A stretch of 64,000 bases of DNA from CAYVAP01 sp964343195 (GCA_964343195.1 CAYFIR010000001.1:124001-188000); one strand, 5' to 3'; numbered from the stretch's first letter, positions 43,491 through 52,658 are shown. Translations and numbers: made by a program. Notes: generated by a model not told the origin, from the letters alone.

Positions 43491-43519
43491 AAAAAGCCTC
43501 GCGAAGGAATGCAGAGGCT
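43491..43519 (-). terminator. Terminator of mnmD
   Basis: On the minus strand AGCCTC (43519-43514) pairs with GAGGCT (43500-43495) and a T run follows (43495-43491). The mnmD stop codon overlaps the first arm. Confidence 0.7.
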
Positions 43520-44198
43520 ACTCCGGTTTCCGGGCCCTGAGCATTTCTCGCTTGCCTGGAGGACCAGGGATTCGTTCTACTTCAAAGCCTGCGGCCTGCA
43601 ATGCACGCCTCACCACACCTTTGGCGCAATAGCTGACCCAGATACCTGCAGGATTCATCCATTCAAAAATCCTGCAGAAGACCTCTTCTGTCCACAACTC
43701 AGGCTGCGCACCGGGCGCAAATGCATCCCAATACACCAGATCATATTTGTTCTCAGGCTCAAAGTCCTCTAACCGGTTTTGGACTTTCTTCAATGCAAAC
43801 CCCTCTCCCAGTAACTGTGATTTATTCCAGTCAGCCTCGTGGAGAGCATTTAGCCGGGTCTGCCCATCGGGGGCATGTAGCTGCTGGGGAAAGTTGAGTC
43901 CACTCCATTGATCCCTCGAAAGTGGGTAGGCTTCCAGGGCAGTATAGTGTACCGGATAGCCTCGCTCTGATATCCAGGTAAGCCACGCATTCAGTCCGGT
44001 CCCCAGGCCCATTTCAAAAATATGCATAGGCTCTTCGCGCTGCCAGTCTCTTGCTTCCAGGCCGGCCTTTATAAAAACATGCATGGATTCCTGGATGGCT
44101 CCATGTACCGAATGGTAGTGTTGGTCGAAGCGCGGTGAAAAAAGGGTGCTGGAACCATCTGCAGTGAGGTAAGGCTGAGGATTTTGGGAATGACTCAT
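43518..44198 (-). CDS. mnmD: MnmD-like tRNA (mnm5s2U34) methyltransferase
   Basis: 226 aa. It matches the stand-alone methyltransferase half of MnmC, called MnmD in many bacteria: start region LTADGSSTLFSPRFDQHYHSVHGAIQES, SAM-binding FEMGLGTGLNAWLTW, and the family block DAFAPGAQPELWTEEVF followed by YCAKGVVRRAL. It methylates the aminomethyl-uridine at the wobble position of tRNAs to give mnm5s2U. The oxidoreductase half of MnmC is absent. It is cytoplasmic. It lies upstream of dnaX on the same strand but has its own terminator. Confidence 0.92.
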   Translation of the reverse strand: MSHSQNPQPYLTADGSSTLFSPRFDQHYHSVHGAIQESMHVFIKAGLEARDWQREEPMHIFEMGLGTGLNAWLTWISERGYPVHYTALEAYPLSRDQWSGLNFPQQLHAPDGQTRLNALHEADWNKSQLLGEGFALKKVQNRLEDFEPENKYDLVYWDAFAPGAQPELWTEEVFCRIFEWMNPAGIWVSYCAKGVVRRALQAAGFEVERIPGPPGKREMLRARKPE

Positions 44199-44577
44199 GT
44201 TACAAATTAGGGCGTTTTCTGACGCATTGTGAAGTGGGAATCTGGCCCTTTAGGTAATGAATTGAAAGGTATGTGAAAAAGTTTTTTAGCAGAATCGGAG
44301 GTTCTATGCCTTGCCTTACATGAGTTTATTTCAGAGCAACACAACCTCCCGCTACTGGAAATCCCGGTTTAAAGCTCCACGGTAGCAATTTGTGGTGCAG
44401 TGCTGTTTCGTGAATGGAAAAAATCTGCGGGGGAATGGTAAAAACCCGTCGCTGAATTGCACGCCTAAGACATCGAATGAATGCAGAAGAAGATTACATA
44501 GGCCTGTTATACGGCTTCTGATGTGCGCATAAATGGCCCACGGATTATTTGAATTTTTATGGTGAAAATATTTCGCC
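44199..44577. other. 379-bp gene-free divergent region
   Basis: Lies between mnmD (minus) and the SBBP/T9SS gene (plus). It is moderately AT-rich near both starts. No RNA gene, repeat copy or convincing hairpin was found, and no clear TAnnTTTG promoter for either gene. It presumably carries both promoters. Confidence 0.5.
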
Positions 44578-47319
44578 ATGCTAAATAATCAGTTGCTAAT
44601 TATCGTGAGACGGGCCATACTATTGGCGGGGATGATATGGTTGGCATATGGTGGCGTTAACGGACAACCAGCCTCATACTCTTCCCTTATCAAGCAATAT
44701 AACAGTAATGTATTGTTTGAAGAAAACCTTGGCCAGTACAATGACTCCATAGCGTACCTCTGCAAACTATATGATGAGCAGGTTCGCTTTATTGAAACGG
44801 GCCTGAGCATAGCGCTCATGCGTGGAACCATAGATACTGCGGCACCAGCCGACCTGCCCAAGTACCGGCAGCATCAGTGGCCGGAAGCCGGTGGTTGGGA
44901 AGCCCTCGTATGGAACCTGGAATTTGTAGGAGCAGACACTGCCGGGCAGTGGGAGCCCTATCAGTGCCTGGGGGGAGTTCAGAACTACCTGAGAAGCACT
45001 GGCAGTTTTACGGGTGTTTCAAGTTACGCGGAGCTATGGTATGAAGATATATATCCCGGTATATCCCTGCGTTACTATGGGGCAGAAGAAAGCGCCCTGA
45101 AGTATGACTTCGTGCTCGAGGCAGGACTTACACAGGCAACCAACATCGTGGTCGAAGCTCAGGGAGTTGATAATATGACCCTGGACGCTGAAGGAAAGCT
45201 GCAAATTCACACCGCATGGGGAGTGGTGGAAGAAGCAGTACCATATGCTTACCAGATAATCGATGGAGCCGAAGTAGAAGTAGCCGCTGAGTATGTACTC
45301 CTAGGCAGCAATAGATTTGGTTTTGACATCACAGGTCGGGTTCATCCTTCCTACCCTGTAGTCATTGATCCTCTGACATTGAACTGGGGTACTTTTCTGC
45401 ATGGTAGTGGATCAGATGATTACATCATGGCCATTGATGTAGACACCGCTGGCAACATTTATTCAACTGGTTATACCCAGACACCAAGCTTTCCAGTGAC
45501 TCCAGGTGTATTTCAGGCAACCCATGGGGGCAGTATGGATGTATTTGTAACCAAGGTGTCTCCAGGTGGAGCAGGTTTGGTCTATTCTACCTTCATTGGG
45601 GGTACTTCCTGGGAAATGGGCTACGGAATCATGGTGGACATCGACGGAAAAGCCTACGTATCTGGCTTCAGCCGCTCCAGTGACCTGCCCGTCAGAGGAG
45701 GTTTTCAAATGGTACATGGCGGCGGAACCATCGACGGATTCATCGCAGGACTATCAGAAAGCGGAGATAGCCTGTTATTTGGCACCTTCATCGGAGGTAC
45801 AGAAAGAGACTACATTTATGACATGAGAATGGGCGACGATGGTTCGCTGTATATGACCGGATTCACCCTGTCGGTTGACTTCCCGGTAAGTACCGATGCC
45901 TATCAGGGGACATATGGCGGATCCGGGGACGGCTTTGTAGCCAGGGTAAGCGTCAATGGAGACAGTCTGCTGTATAGCACCTATCTGGGAGGAACAGGCT
46001 ACGAAATCTGTAATGCCATTATACTGGATGAGGGTACTACCTGGCTGGTAGGAACCACCAGTTCAGCTGATATGCCGATCACAGCCGACGCACTCCAGGA
46101 CAGTATTTCGTATGTTTCTGGCTACACCCAGCAGGATGCATTTCTGGTTCACCTGGGGGCAGATGGCGACAGCCTGTTATACGGTACCTTCCTGGGGGGC
46201 TACGAGTCAGATGAAGCCCAGGCCATCAGCCTGAATGCCGCCGGTGAAATCATCATCGGAGGAATGACCTATTCCGTGGACTTTCCTACTTCAGCCGATG
46301 CCCTGATGGAAGGCTCGCACCCCAATCTGGGCGGCGGGGACCTCTTCATCACACGACTGGATTCTCTGGGACAGCAAATCCAGCACAGCACCTACATTGG
46401 GGGCAGTGAGAATGAATACTGCAAAGCCCTCAGAATGATGAACGATGACGAAGTGGCCCTTCTGGGATCTACCCGGTCACCCAACTTCCCCATCAGCGCA
46501 GGTTCCGCAGGTTATGCCGGAGGATATGATGCCTATGTGCTGATTTATCAAATCGATAACGGAACTCTTGAGGAAAATACCCTGTTCGGAGGATACTACA
46601 ATGATTATCCCCGTTCGCCAGGAAGTATGCTGATCGAGGATGATGGAGAGCTCAGAGTAGCAGTTACCACACACAGTCCCGGTATGCCAGTGGCGGGTAG
46701 TACTTACCAGTCTACCAAAACCAATGGAGTGGATGACACCCCGTGGATTGGAGGAATTGAGGTGGGAACAGTCCTGGAAGCTAACCTGGACCAATTTGAG
46801 GTTAGAGCCGTCGAAAAAGGAGCGGAACTACAGTGGAGTCTGGAAGCCAATAACAGTGAAGGCGAAATTCGCATACAGCGCTCAGAAGAGTCTACAGGCA
46901 AATGGGAAGATATTGCCACTACCCAGGTCTGGAGTCGCAGTCAGGAAGGGGATTACCTGGATGAAGACCTCACCTATGGAGGAACGTATCACTACCGCCT
47001 GTCATACATGGACCTGAACGGCAAACAGGTGCTCTCCCCTGTGCGCACGTTAAACTGGACAGCGAGAGCATCTCAACCTGCATTAGCCATCTATCCGAAT
47101 CCCGCCAGCGCGCGAGTCATGATAGAGTTTGGAGGACCCGAAGTTCACAATAGCACCCTGAGGATTTGGGATACCCATGGCAGGCTACAGTCCCAAGTGT
47201 CGGGAATTAGTACCCAGCAAGTAGAACTCGACGTCACCAACTGGCCCAGTGGCCTGTACATCTGCCAATGGGCTGCACCCGGTCAGGGATCTGCCAGCCA
47301 GTGGGTGCAGGTGCAGTAA
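44578..47319 (+). CDS. SBBP beta-propeller repeat protein with T9SS sorting domain
   Basis: 913 aa. Signal peptide, then an N-terminal domain of about 250 residues seen ahead of SBBP repeats (FEENLGQYNDSIAYLCKLYDEQVRFIETGLSIAL, HPSYPVVIDPLTL). A series of roughly 50-residue SBBP repeats follows at about residues 265-690, recognisable by LVYSTFIGGT, LLFGTFIGGT, LLYSTYLGGT, LLYGTFLGGY and HSTYIGGS, each preceded by DGF/DVF-V-x-R/K strands. The end is a type A sorting domain (LAIYPNPASARVMIEF ... LDVTNWPSGLYICQW). Such proteins form beta propellers and are secreted or surface-bound; the ligand is unknown. Confidence 0.9.
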   Translation: MLNNQLLIIVRRAILLAGMIWLAYGGVNGQPASYSSLIKQYNSNVLFEENLGQYNDSIAYLCKLYDEQVRFIETGLSIALMRGTIDTAAPADLPKYRQHQWPEAGGWEALVWNLEFVGADTAGQWEPYQCLGGVQNYLRSTGSFTGVSSYAELWYEDIYPGISLRYYGAEESALKYDFVLEAGLTQATNIVVEAQGVDNMTLDAEGKLQIHTAWGVVEEAVPYAYQIIDGAEVEVAAEYVLLGSNRFGFDITGRVHPSYPVVIDPLTLNWGTFLHGSGSDDYIMAIDVDTAGNIYSTGYTQTPSFPVTPGVFQATHGGSMDVFVTKVSPGGAGLVYSTFIGGTSWEMGYGIMVDIDGKAYVSGFSRSSDLPVRGGFQMVHGGGTIDGFIAGLSESGDSLLFGTFIGGTERDYIYDMRMGDDGSLYMTGFTLSVDFPVSTDAYQGTYGGSGDGFVARVSVNGDSLLYSTYLGGTGYEICNAIILDEGTTWLVGTTSSADMPITADALQDSISYVSGYTQQDAFLVHLGADGDSLLYGTFLGGYESDEAQAISLNAAGEIIIGGMTYSVDFPTSADALMEGSHPNLGGGDLFITRLDSLGQQIQHSTYIGGSENEYCKALRMMNDDEVALLGSTRSPNFPISAGSAGYAGGYDAYVLIYQIDNGTLEENTLFGGYYNDYPRSPGSMLIEDDGELRVAVTTHSPGMPVAGSTYQSTKTNGVDDTPWIGGIEVGTVLEANLDQFEVRAVEKGAELQWSLEANNSEGEIRIQRSEESTGKWEDIATTQVWSRSQEGDYLDEDLTYGGTYHYRLSYMDLNGKQVLSPVRTLNWTARASQPALAIYPNPASARVMIEFGGPEVHNSTLRIWDTHGRLQSQVSGISTQQVELDVTNWPSGLYICQWAAPGQGSASQWVQVQ

Positions 47320-47706
47320 TGAGAAAACGAAGAAGGGCTATAGGGGTTGTAAGGTGTATAGGGGTGCCAGGGATAACTACCCTGCCCATATATACCTTAT
47401 TTCCCTATAAGCACCTGGACAATAGAAATAAGGTATGAAGGGTATGGGGAAATGAAGGGAAACAGGTCCTACATTCCTTTATACCTCCATTTCCTTTATA
47501 CCTTTTACTGGTTTACATCTGTCCACCTGCTTAAGTAGTTGGACAGAATTAAATAGGTATGGAGTATATGAGGATATGGAGGCAAATCGCTGCTTGAGAC
47601 CTTCATGCCTTCATTTCCTCCATACCTCTCTTTTATCGTTATTTCTGATCTTCTACTTACCCTCCATACCTCCATATCCTCTACCCCTATCATTGCTCGG
47701 TCCTGC
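47320..47706. repeat. 387-bp gene-free convergent region with TATGGAGG-type inverted repeats
   Basis: Between the SBBP gene and fabG. It is built of degenerate variants of GGTATGGAGG and its complement CCTCCATACC. The clearest pair is GAGGATATGGAGG (47570-47582) with its exact complement at 47669-47681. A looser pair is AAGGTATGAAGGG around 47431 with CTCCATACCTCTC around 47622. A 28-base near-palindrome lies at 47519-47546. No ORF here looks real. It may form extended hairpins that stop both convergent genes. Confidence 0.6.
47519..47546. terminator. 28-base near-palindrome
   Basis: CTGTCCA at the left pairs with TGGACAG at the right, and the centre is CTTAAG, with only a few mismatches in between. 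It lies between the convergent SBBP and fabG genes. It may be a hairpin terminator without T run, or a dyad protein site. Confidence 0.45.
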
Positions 47707-48456
47707 CTAGGCCATCACCATGCCGCCATCGACGGTCATCACCTGACCGGTAACGTAGGTGGACATATCAGAAGCGAGGAATACACAGAGGTCGGCCACA
47801 TCCTGGGGCTCTCCTGCCCGCTTGAGGGGAATGTTTTCCAGCCAGGCTTTCAGCTCTTTTTCAGGAAGCTCGGCGGTCATTTCGGTCGCGATGAAGCCTG
47901 GAGCTACCACATTGGCACGGATGCCCCGAGAGCCAATCTCACGAGCCAGTGACTTGGTAAAGCCGATCATACCCGCTTTGGAGGCAGCATAGTTGGCCTG
48001 GCCTGCGTTGCCCTGGATACCCACTACGGAGCTGATGTTGATGATCGACCCGCTGCGCTGCTTGAGCATGGTTTTGAGAGCAGCCTTGGTGGTGTAAAAA
48101 ACGCTGTTGAGATTGGTCTGAATGACCTGGTCCCATTGTTCAGCGCTCATGCGCAGCAGCAGGTTGTCCTTGGTGATGCCCGCGTTGTTGACGATGGTGT
48201 CCACCCGACCAAAAGTTTCCAGCATGTCCTTGATCATGGCTTCCACGGCCTCAAAGTCACCGGCATCAGTCTGGTAGCCTTTGGCCTCTACGCCATGCTC
48301 CTTGAGTTCGCCTTCGAGCGCCTGAGCTTTTTCGACAGAGGAGCGAAAGGTAAAGGCAACGGAGGCTCCATGTTGTGCAAAAGAGAGGGCGATGGCCCGG
48401 CCGATACCGCGCGTCGCACCAGTGATGAGGGCAACTTTTCCTTCGAGTAGCTTCAT
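47707..48456 (-). CDS. fabG: 3-oxoacyl-ACP reductase FabG
   Basis: 249 aa. Short-chain dehydrogenase with TGATRGIGR cofactor motif (residues 12-20), NNAG (90-93), catalytic Ser143, Tyr156 and Lys160 (NISSVVGIQGNAGQANYAASK), then FIATEM and the C-terminal VTGQVMTVDGGM signature of FabG. It reduces 3-oxoacyl-ACP with NADPH in type II fatty acid synthesis. It is divergent from an acyl-ACP thioesterase gene, across 140 bases with symmetrical promoter-like elements, which supports a shared role in fatty-acid metabolism. It is not next to other fab genes. Confidence 0.95.
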   Translation of the reverse strand: MKLLEGKVALITGATRGIGRAIALSFAQHGASVAFTFRSSVEKAQALEGELKEHGVEAKGYQTDAGDFEAVEAMIKDMLETFGRVDTIVNNAGITKDNLLLRMSAEQWDQVIQTNLNSVFYTTKAALKTMLKQRSGSIINISSVVGIQGNAGQANYAASKAGMIGFTKSLAREIGSRGIRANVVAPGFIATEMTAELPEKELKAWLENIPLKRAGEPQDVADLCVFLASDMSTYVTGQVMTVDGGMVMA

Positions 48457-48533
48457 TGCGGGATTGTTTCGTTTGAAAATTAATGTTTAGGGGACTTGGG
48501 GAGTATAGAGAAAGAAATGCCCCTGGAGCCAGT

Positions 48534-48570
48534 CAACTATATTGCTTGGCTTGTCGGGCAAATATAGTTG
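48534..48570. promoter_or_regulatory. Symmetrical divergent promoter region of fabG and the thioesterase gene
   Basis: CAACTATATT (48534-48543) is inverted as AATATAGTTG (48561-48570) with 17 bases between. On the minus strand the right arm reads TATATTTG (48566-48559), a perfect match to the Bacteroidota -7 element TAnnTTTG, facing fabG. On the plus strand the left arm reads TATATTG (48538-48544), a near match facing the thioesterase gene. The two would start within a few bases of each other, head to head. A good -33 element was not found on either strand. Confidence 0.5.
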
Positions 48571-48596
48571 TTTTGCAATAACCTGATAGCTTCTAC

Positions 48597-49346
48597 ATGC
48601 TCGCATTTCCCGGTTCATATACCTACCGCCTCCGTTCCAGTGATGCTGATGCCTCCGGCCGCATGAGCTTACCTGCCCTTATCAACCTTATGCAGGACGC
48701 TGCCTGGCAACATGCCGCAGCCCTTGAGGCGTCTGTAGAAGTCCTTCAGGCTCAGGGACTGACCTGGGTGCTCTCCCGCATGCGGGTGGAAATAGACCGC
48801 TACCCCGGTATGGGCGAAAGCATCACCCTCAACACCTGGCCATCGGGAAACGAGCGGCACTATACCTTTCGGGACTTTCGGTTTTTGAATGAGGCAGGAG
48901 AAGAGATTGGCCGTGGGACCACTACCTGGGTGGTCCTGGACCTAAAAACCCGTCGGCCCATCCCCATGCCAGCAGAATGGCATGAGCGAACTCAGCCTCC
49001 AGCGGGTTGTAACCCTATTTCCCGCTCCATGGCCAGATGGGACCCGCCCGAGGCTCGCCCCAACTCCCTGCGGCAGAAAGTCAGCTGGCAGCACCTGGAC
49101 ATCAACCAGCACGTCAACCAGACCCACTATGTACGCTGGGCCCTGGCCCCGCTGCCTTCGGCCATCAACCGTGAAGCAGGCTGCCGTGAGATCGACCTGA
49201 TCTTTCGCCGCGAAATCCTGATGGGGGACGCGCTACTCCTGGTTGCAGAGCCGGTCGGTGCAGATGAATTCTCCCACGCCATCTACCGCGAGACCGACCA
49301 GCAATTAATGGCACAGATGAGGAGCACCTGGGAGCCGCTGGGTTGA
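48597..49346 (+). CDS. Acyl-ACP thioesterase (FatA/FatB-like)
   Basis: 249 aa, two hot-dog domains. The N-terminal domain begins YTYRLRSSDADASGRMSLPALINLMQDAAWQHA, then WVLSRMRVEIDRYPGMGESITLNTWPSGNERHYTFRDF and a TTTWVVLDLKTRRPI strand. The second domain has the catalytic loop DINQHVNQTHYVRW, which carries the Asn/His/Asp-type residues of plant Fat enzymes. It hydrolyses acyl-ACP to release free fatty acid. There is no signal peptide. It is divergent from fabG. The free-fatty-acid product and chain length cannot be told from sequence. Confidence 0.88.
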   Translation: MLAFPGSYTYRLRSSDADASGRMSLPALINLMQDAAWQHAAALEASVEVLQAQGLTWVLSRMRVEIDRYPGMGESITLNTWPSGNERHYTFRDFRFLNEAGEEIGRGTTTWVVLDLKTRRPIPMPAEWHERTQPPAGCNPISRSMARWDPPEARPNSLRQKVSWQHLDINQHVNQTHYVRWALAPLPSAINREAGCREIDLIFRREILMGDALLLVAEPVGADEFSHAIYRETDQQLMAQMRSTWEPLG

Positions 49347-49838
49347 TATCAGCGAACGCTTGCTGCGGATTAAAACCGCGCAGCAAGGTAGGAAGGCTGC
49401 CTTTTACAATATCTCCAATGTCATCCTGAACCTCGCAGCATAGCGGAGAGGTGAAGGACCTTAACCATTGCACTTTCCAGTGCTATGTGGGAAAGTGCTG
49501 CCCGTAAGTTTCTTCCCTTCGTCCAAAGGACTCTTCTCAGAATGACAAGTGTGGTGGTAAGGCAAACAGTTGATCGACGTCTCCTGAACGTCGATCTACG
49601 CTGGTTTTCGGAGCTCCGTACCCGCTGTGTCGGGCTTGCTGCGGGTTAAAACCGCGCAGCAAGAAAGAGGGCTTACCTTTTACTAGCCGGGCGAATTTAT
49701 TCCCCGGCTAGAGGAAAAGGTTGATCGACGTCTCCGCGCACGGCTACAAAACCCGACTCAGCCTTTTGTTCCTGGGAGGTCCGGGGGGGCATTGGAAAAT
49801 GACCTTCCAAAGCGTAGCTTTCCGTAAACCCATATGCT
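49347..49838. repeat. 492-bp gene-free region with hairpins and repeated blocks
   Basis: Contents in order. TTGCTGCGG..AAAACCGCGCAGCAAG hairpins at about 49360-49386 and 49638-49663, with nearly the same sequence twice. An element at about 49420-49550 bounded by ATGTCATCCTGAAC and CTCAGAATGACA, an inverted TGTCATYCTGA pair. A hairpin GATCGACGT-N7-ACGTCGATC at about 49571-49596. A hairpin CTAGCCGGG...CCCGGCTAG at about 49685-49713 whose inner bases GAAT/ATTC also pair. The direct repeat GTTGATCGACGTCTCC at about 49569 and 49720. None of it codes. It is a patchwork of repetitive intergenic elements. Confidence 0.65.
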
Positions 49839-50321
49839 ATGCATTCACACATCATCAAACCCTTTGCCCTCCTTGCCCTGATTTTTATTGCGATAGGTTG
49901 CAATCCTACCAAGCGTGCCATCAAGCAACATCCGGTCAGGGCCTACTTACCCACCGAGCTACAGGATCTATATTTTGGGATGCCGCTGAGCGAATTTGAA
50001 GGCATGCGCTCCGCTGAGGAGCAGCCCAGCGAGACCTACGACTTCCGGCGGGTATTCTTCGAGGAATTTTCCGACTCCGAGATTGAGTATGTGGTGTATT
50101 ACTTTGACAATGAAGGCGATCTCCCACTCTACGAAATCATCGTTGCTTATCGCGATGCGGACAGCCGGGATCAGACAGCCAGACGGCTGCTCGGCTCCCC
50201 CAACGCCGAGGAGGGGGAGTGGCGCTACGACAGCAGGGAAGGCTATGAGCTCATGGCCTGGGCTTTTCAAAAGAAACTGGTTTTTGCGGCTCCGTTACCC
50301 GGTACGGAGTGGAATGAATAA
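49839..50321 (+). CDS. Hypothetical lipoprotein (160 aa)
   Basis: Not recognised. Signal peptide ending in lipobox IAIGC (MHSHIIKPFALLALIFIAIGC), then KRAIKQHPVRAYLPTELQDLYFGMPLSEFEGMRS, which resembles the opening of small lipoproteins with a BamE/SmpA-like start (a G-M-x-x-x-E/F block). A mixed alpha/beta body with VVYYFDNEGDLPLYEIIVAY follows. It is a single gene between the repeat-rich region and htpG, and is convergent with htpG. Membrane side and partner are unknown. Confidence 0.65.
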   Translation: MHSHIIKPFALLALIFIAIGCNPTKRAIKQHPVRAYLPTELQDLYFGMPLSEFEGMRSAEEQPSETYDFRRVFFEEFSDSEIEYVVYYFDNEGDLPLYEIIVAYRDADSRDQTARRLLGSPNAEEGEWRYDSREGYELMAWAFQKKLVFAAPLPGTEWNE

Positions 50322-50377
50322 AAAAAGGGCTGGCGGAAATATCCACCAACCCAAAGACTGACAAAGTGCAGTAGTAG

Positions 50378-52195
50378 TTATTTCATCAGCTCGATGCTGC
50401 GCGTAATGAAGTCGGTAAGGTCACTCCCGGTCAGCATGCCCTGGGATAGCAGGGCAAGGTCGAGCAGTTGCTTGGCTTTATCGTTGCGATCTTCGGCTTC
50501 TACCATCTCAACTACCAGGGGGTGCTTGGTGTTTACCACGAGGTTCATTTGCTCTGGGAAATCCATGGCAAAACCAGCCTGTGGACCCATCGCGGCCTGC
50601 TCCTTCATGCGGCGCAGCACTTCCGGGCGGGTGATGCTCACGGGTAGCTGCTCGGCTCCCAGCTTGGCGGTCTGAATCATCAGGTCGCTGCGCTCACCTT
50701 TGGCACTTTCAAATGCTTCCTTGATGGTGCCTTCCTGCTCCTCGGTGAGTACCAGCCCTTCGTCCTCTGCCTCTTCCTGCTTGGGAATCAGCTTGTCCAC
50801 GGTGTCGCTGTCCACCCGGACGAAGCGCAGCTTCTCCTCGTCGGTTTCCAGGCGCCCAATGAAGTGGCTATCGATGATGCCGTCCATCTGCAGGATGTCA
50901 TAGCCTTTGGCGTCTGCCGCTTTGACATAGAGGTCCTGCTCCTTGGCATTGTTGGTATAGAGGAAAACAAGACTTTCGTCCTTGTCGGTCTGCTCTTCCT
51001 TCACCTTGTCACGATATTCGTCGAGGGTGAAGTAGTTGTCGTCCACGTTGTTGAGCAGCAGCAGGTCGCGGGCTTTTTCGCGGAACTTGTCGTCGGTGAG
51101 GTAGCCATACTTGACGAAGACCGAGATGTCCTTCCACTTCTCCTCGTACTTGGCGCGGTCCTCGTTGAAGATTTCCTTGAGCTTGTCGGCCACCTTACGG
51201 GTGATGTAGTTGCTGATCTGCTTGACGCTGCGGTCAGACTGCAGGTAGGAGCGGGAGACATTCAGGGGAATGTCGGGAGAGTCGATTACCCCTTGCAGCA
51301 GCATCAGGTAGTCGGGCACAATCTGACTCACCTCATCGGTGATGAATACCTGACGAGAGTACAGCTGTATGTTGTTCTTGCGGGGATCGATGTCCTGGCG
51401 AATGCGGGGGAAAAAGAGAATCCCGGTCAGGTTGAACGGATAGTCCACGTTGAGGTGGATCCAGAAAAGAGGCTCCTCCTCCATCGGATACAACTCGCTG
51501 AAGAAATCAGTATAGTCCTCGTCTTTCAGGTCGCTGGGGGCCTTGCGCCAGATGGGGTCGGTATTGTTGATGACCTCCTCCTTGAACTCGATTTCGACAG
51601 GGAGGAAGCGGCAGTACTTGCGCAGCAGGGTCTTGATGCGGGGCTCTTCCAGGAATTCATCAGAATCCTCGGCTACGTGGAGGATGACCGTAGTGCCGCG
51701 GTCTTCGCGCTCACCTGCTTCCAGGGTATAGGTGGTGGTGCCATCATTGGTCCAGTGGATGGGAGTCGCTCCCTCCTGGAAAGAGTGGGAGATCACCTCC
51801 ACCCTTTCGGCGACCATGAAGGCCGAGTAGAAGCCCAGACCAAACTTCCCGATCAGCTCATTCGCATCACCAGCCTCTTTATACCGCTTGATGAACTCCT
51901 CAGCACCGGAGAATGCCACCTGGTTGAGGTACTTCTTGACTTCCTCTTCGGTCATCCCGATGCCGCGGTCAGAGATGGTGATGGTTCTGGCTTCCTTGTC
52001 CACAGAAACCTGAACCTTCAGTTCGCCCAGTTCCCCGGTGAACTCTCCCATGCTGGAGAGGCGCTTCAGCTTCTGGGTGGCATCGACTGCATTGGAAACC
52101 AGTTCTCGGAGAAAAATCTCGTGATCGCTGTAGAGAGACTTCTTGATGATCGGAAATATATTCTCCGTACTGACTGAAATAGTACCTTTTTCCAT
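50378..52195 (-). CDS. htpG: Chaperone protein HtpG (Hsp90)
   Basis: 605 aa, the usual bacterial length. GHKL ATPase domain at residues 1-220 with FLRELVSNAVDATQKL, DRGIGMT and GKFGLGFYSAFMV; then the middle domain (WIHLNVDYPFNLTGILFFP, GVIDSPDIPLNVSRSYLQSD) and the C-terminal dimerisation domain. It helps fold client proteins during stress in the cytoplasm. The gene stands alone. The opposite strand carries a 437-codon open frame caused by codon bias, not a gene. No heat-shock inverted repeat (CIRCE) was noted upstream. Confidence 0.97.
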   Translation of the reverse strand: MEKGTISVSTENIFPIIKKSLYSDHEIFLRELVSNAVDATQKLKRLSSMGEFTGELGELKVQVSVDKEARTITISDRGIGMTEEEVKKYLNQVAFSGAEEFIKRYKEAGDANELIGKFGLGFYSAFMVAERVEVISHSFQEGATPIHWTNDGTTTYTLEAGEREDRGTTVILHVAEDSDEFLEEPRIKTLLRKYCRFLPVEIEFKEEVINNTDPIWRKAPSDLKDEDYTDFFSELYPMEEEPLFWIHLNVDYPFNLTGILFFPRIRQDIDPRKNNIQLYSRQVFITDEVSQIVPDYLMLLQGVIDSPDIPLNVSRSYLQSDRSVKQISNYITRKVADKLKEIFNEDRAKYEEKWKDISVFVKYGYLTDDKFREKARDLLLLNNVDDNYFTLDEYRDKVKEEQTDKDESLVFLYTNNAKEQDLYVKAADAKGYDILQMDGIIDSHFIGRLETDEEKLRFVRVDSDTVDKLIPKQEEAEDEGLVLTEEQEGTIKEAFESAKGERSDLMIQTAKLGAEQLPVSITRPEVLRRMKEQAAMGPQAGFAMDFPEQMNLVVNTKHPLVVEMVEAEDRNDKAKQLLDLALLSQGMLTGSDLTDFITRSIELMK

Positions 52196-52658
52196 CTTAT
52201 GCTAAATTTTCAGGTTATCGACTTTCGGGCTTTTATCATCAACCAGTGTGCCTATGACGCGATTTTTTGCCATTAGTGCCAAAATGGCAGATTTGGTCGG
52301 CTGGGGAATAAATTCGCAGGATGCACGTTGGAATGGTTTTGGTACAAAACCTTTTGAAACCTAACATCGTATTGGTTTCTGTTCTTCGCTACAAGTAATT
52401 CGCAGCCCCTGAAAAGGGAGAGTTATTTGAACTTGAACGAAAGCCCTTTGAGTCAGTGAATTTGACAATTGGGGTGATGAAAATTGAACTTGAGGCAGAA
52501 GGCCCTGAAATCCTTTCGGATCTCACTTATTTTGGGCCCATGTAATTTTGCCAACCATATCGTCCTGTACATTAGGACACGATCTTATTCTTTTGCAAGC
52601 GTTGTTTATTTAAGCACACCGTTCTTTCGCTTGCTAATGTTGGTCTAAGCAACCGTTT
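52196..52658. other. 463-bp gene-free divergent region
   Basis: Between htpG and the M23 gene, which point away from each other. A small perfect hairpin GGTTTTG-GTA-CAAAACC at about 52336-52352 and the short inverted pair GTCCTGTAC...AGGAC near 52562 are present. It carries no repeat-family copy and no ORF of note. Promoters for htpG and the M23 gene should be here but were not located with confidence. Confidence 0.5.

Noticed and set aside
50864..52177. 437-codon open frame on the plus strand opposite htpG
   Set aside because: It is the complement of a highly biased, well conserved gene; the translation is repetitive in Val/Leu/Asp, has no domain and no start signal.
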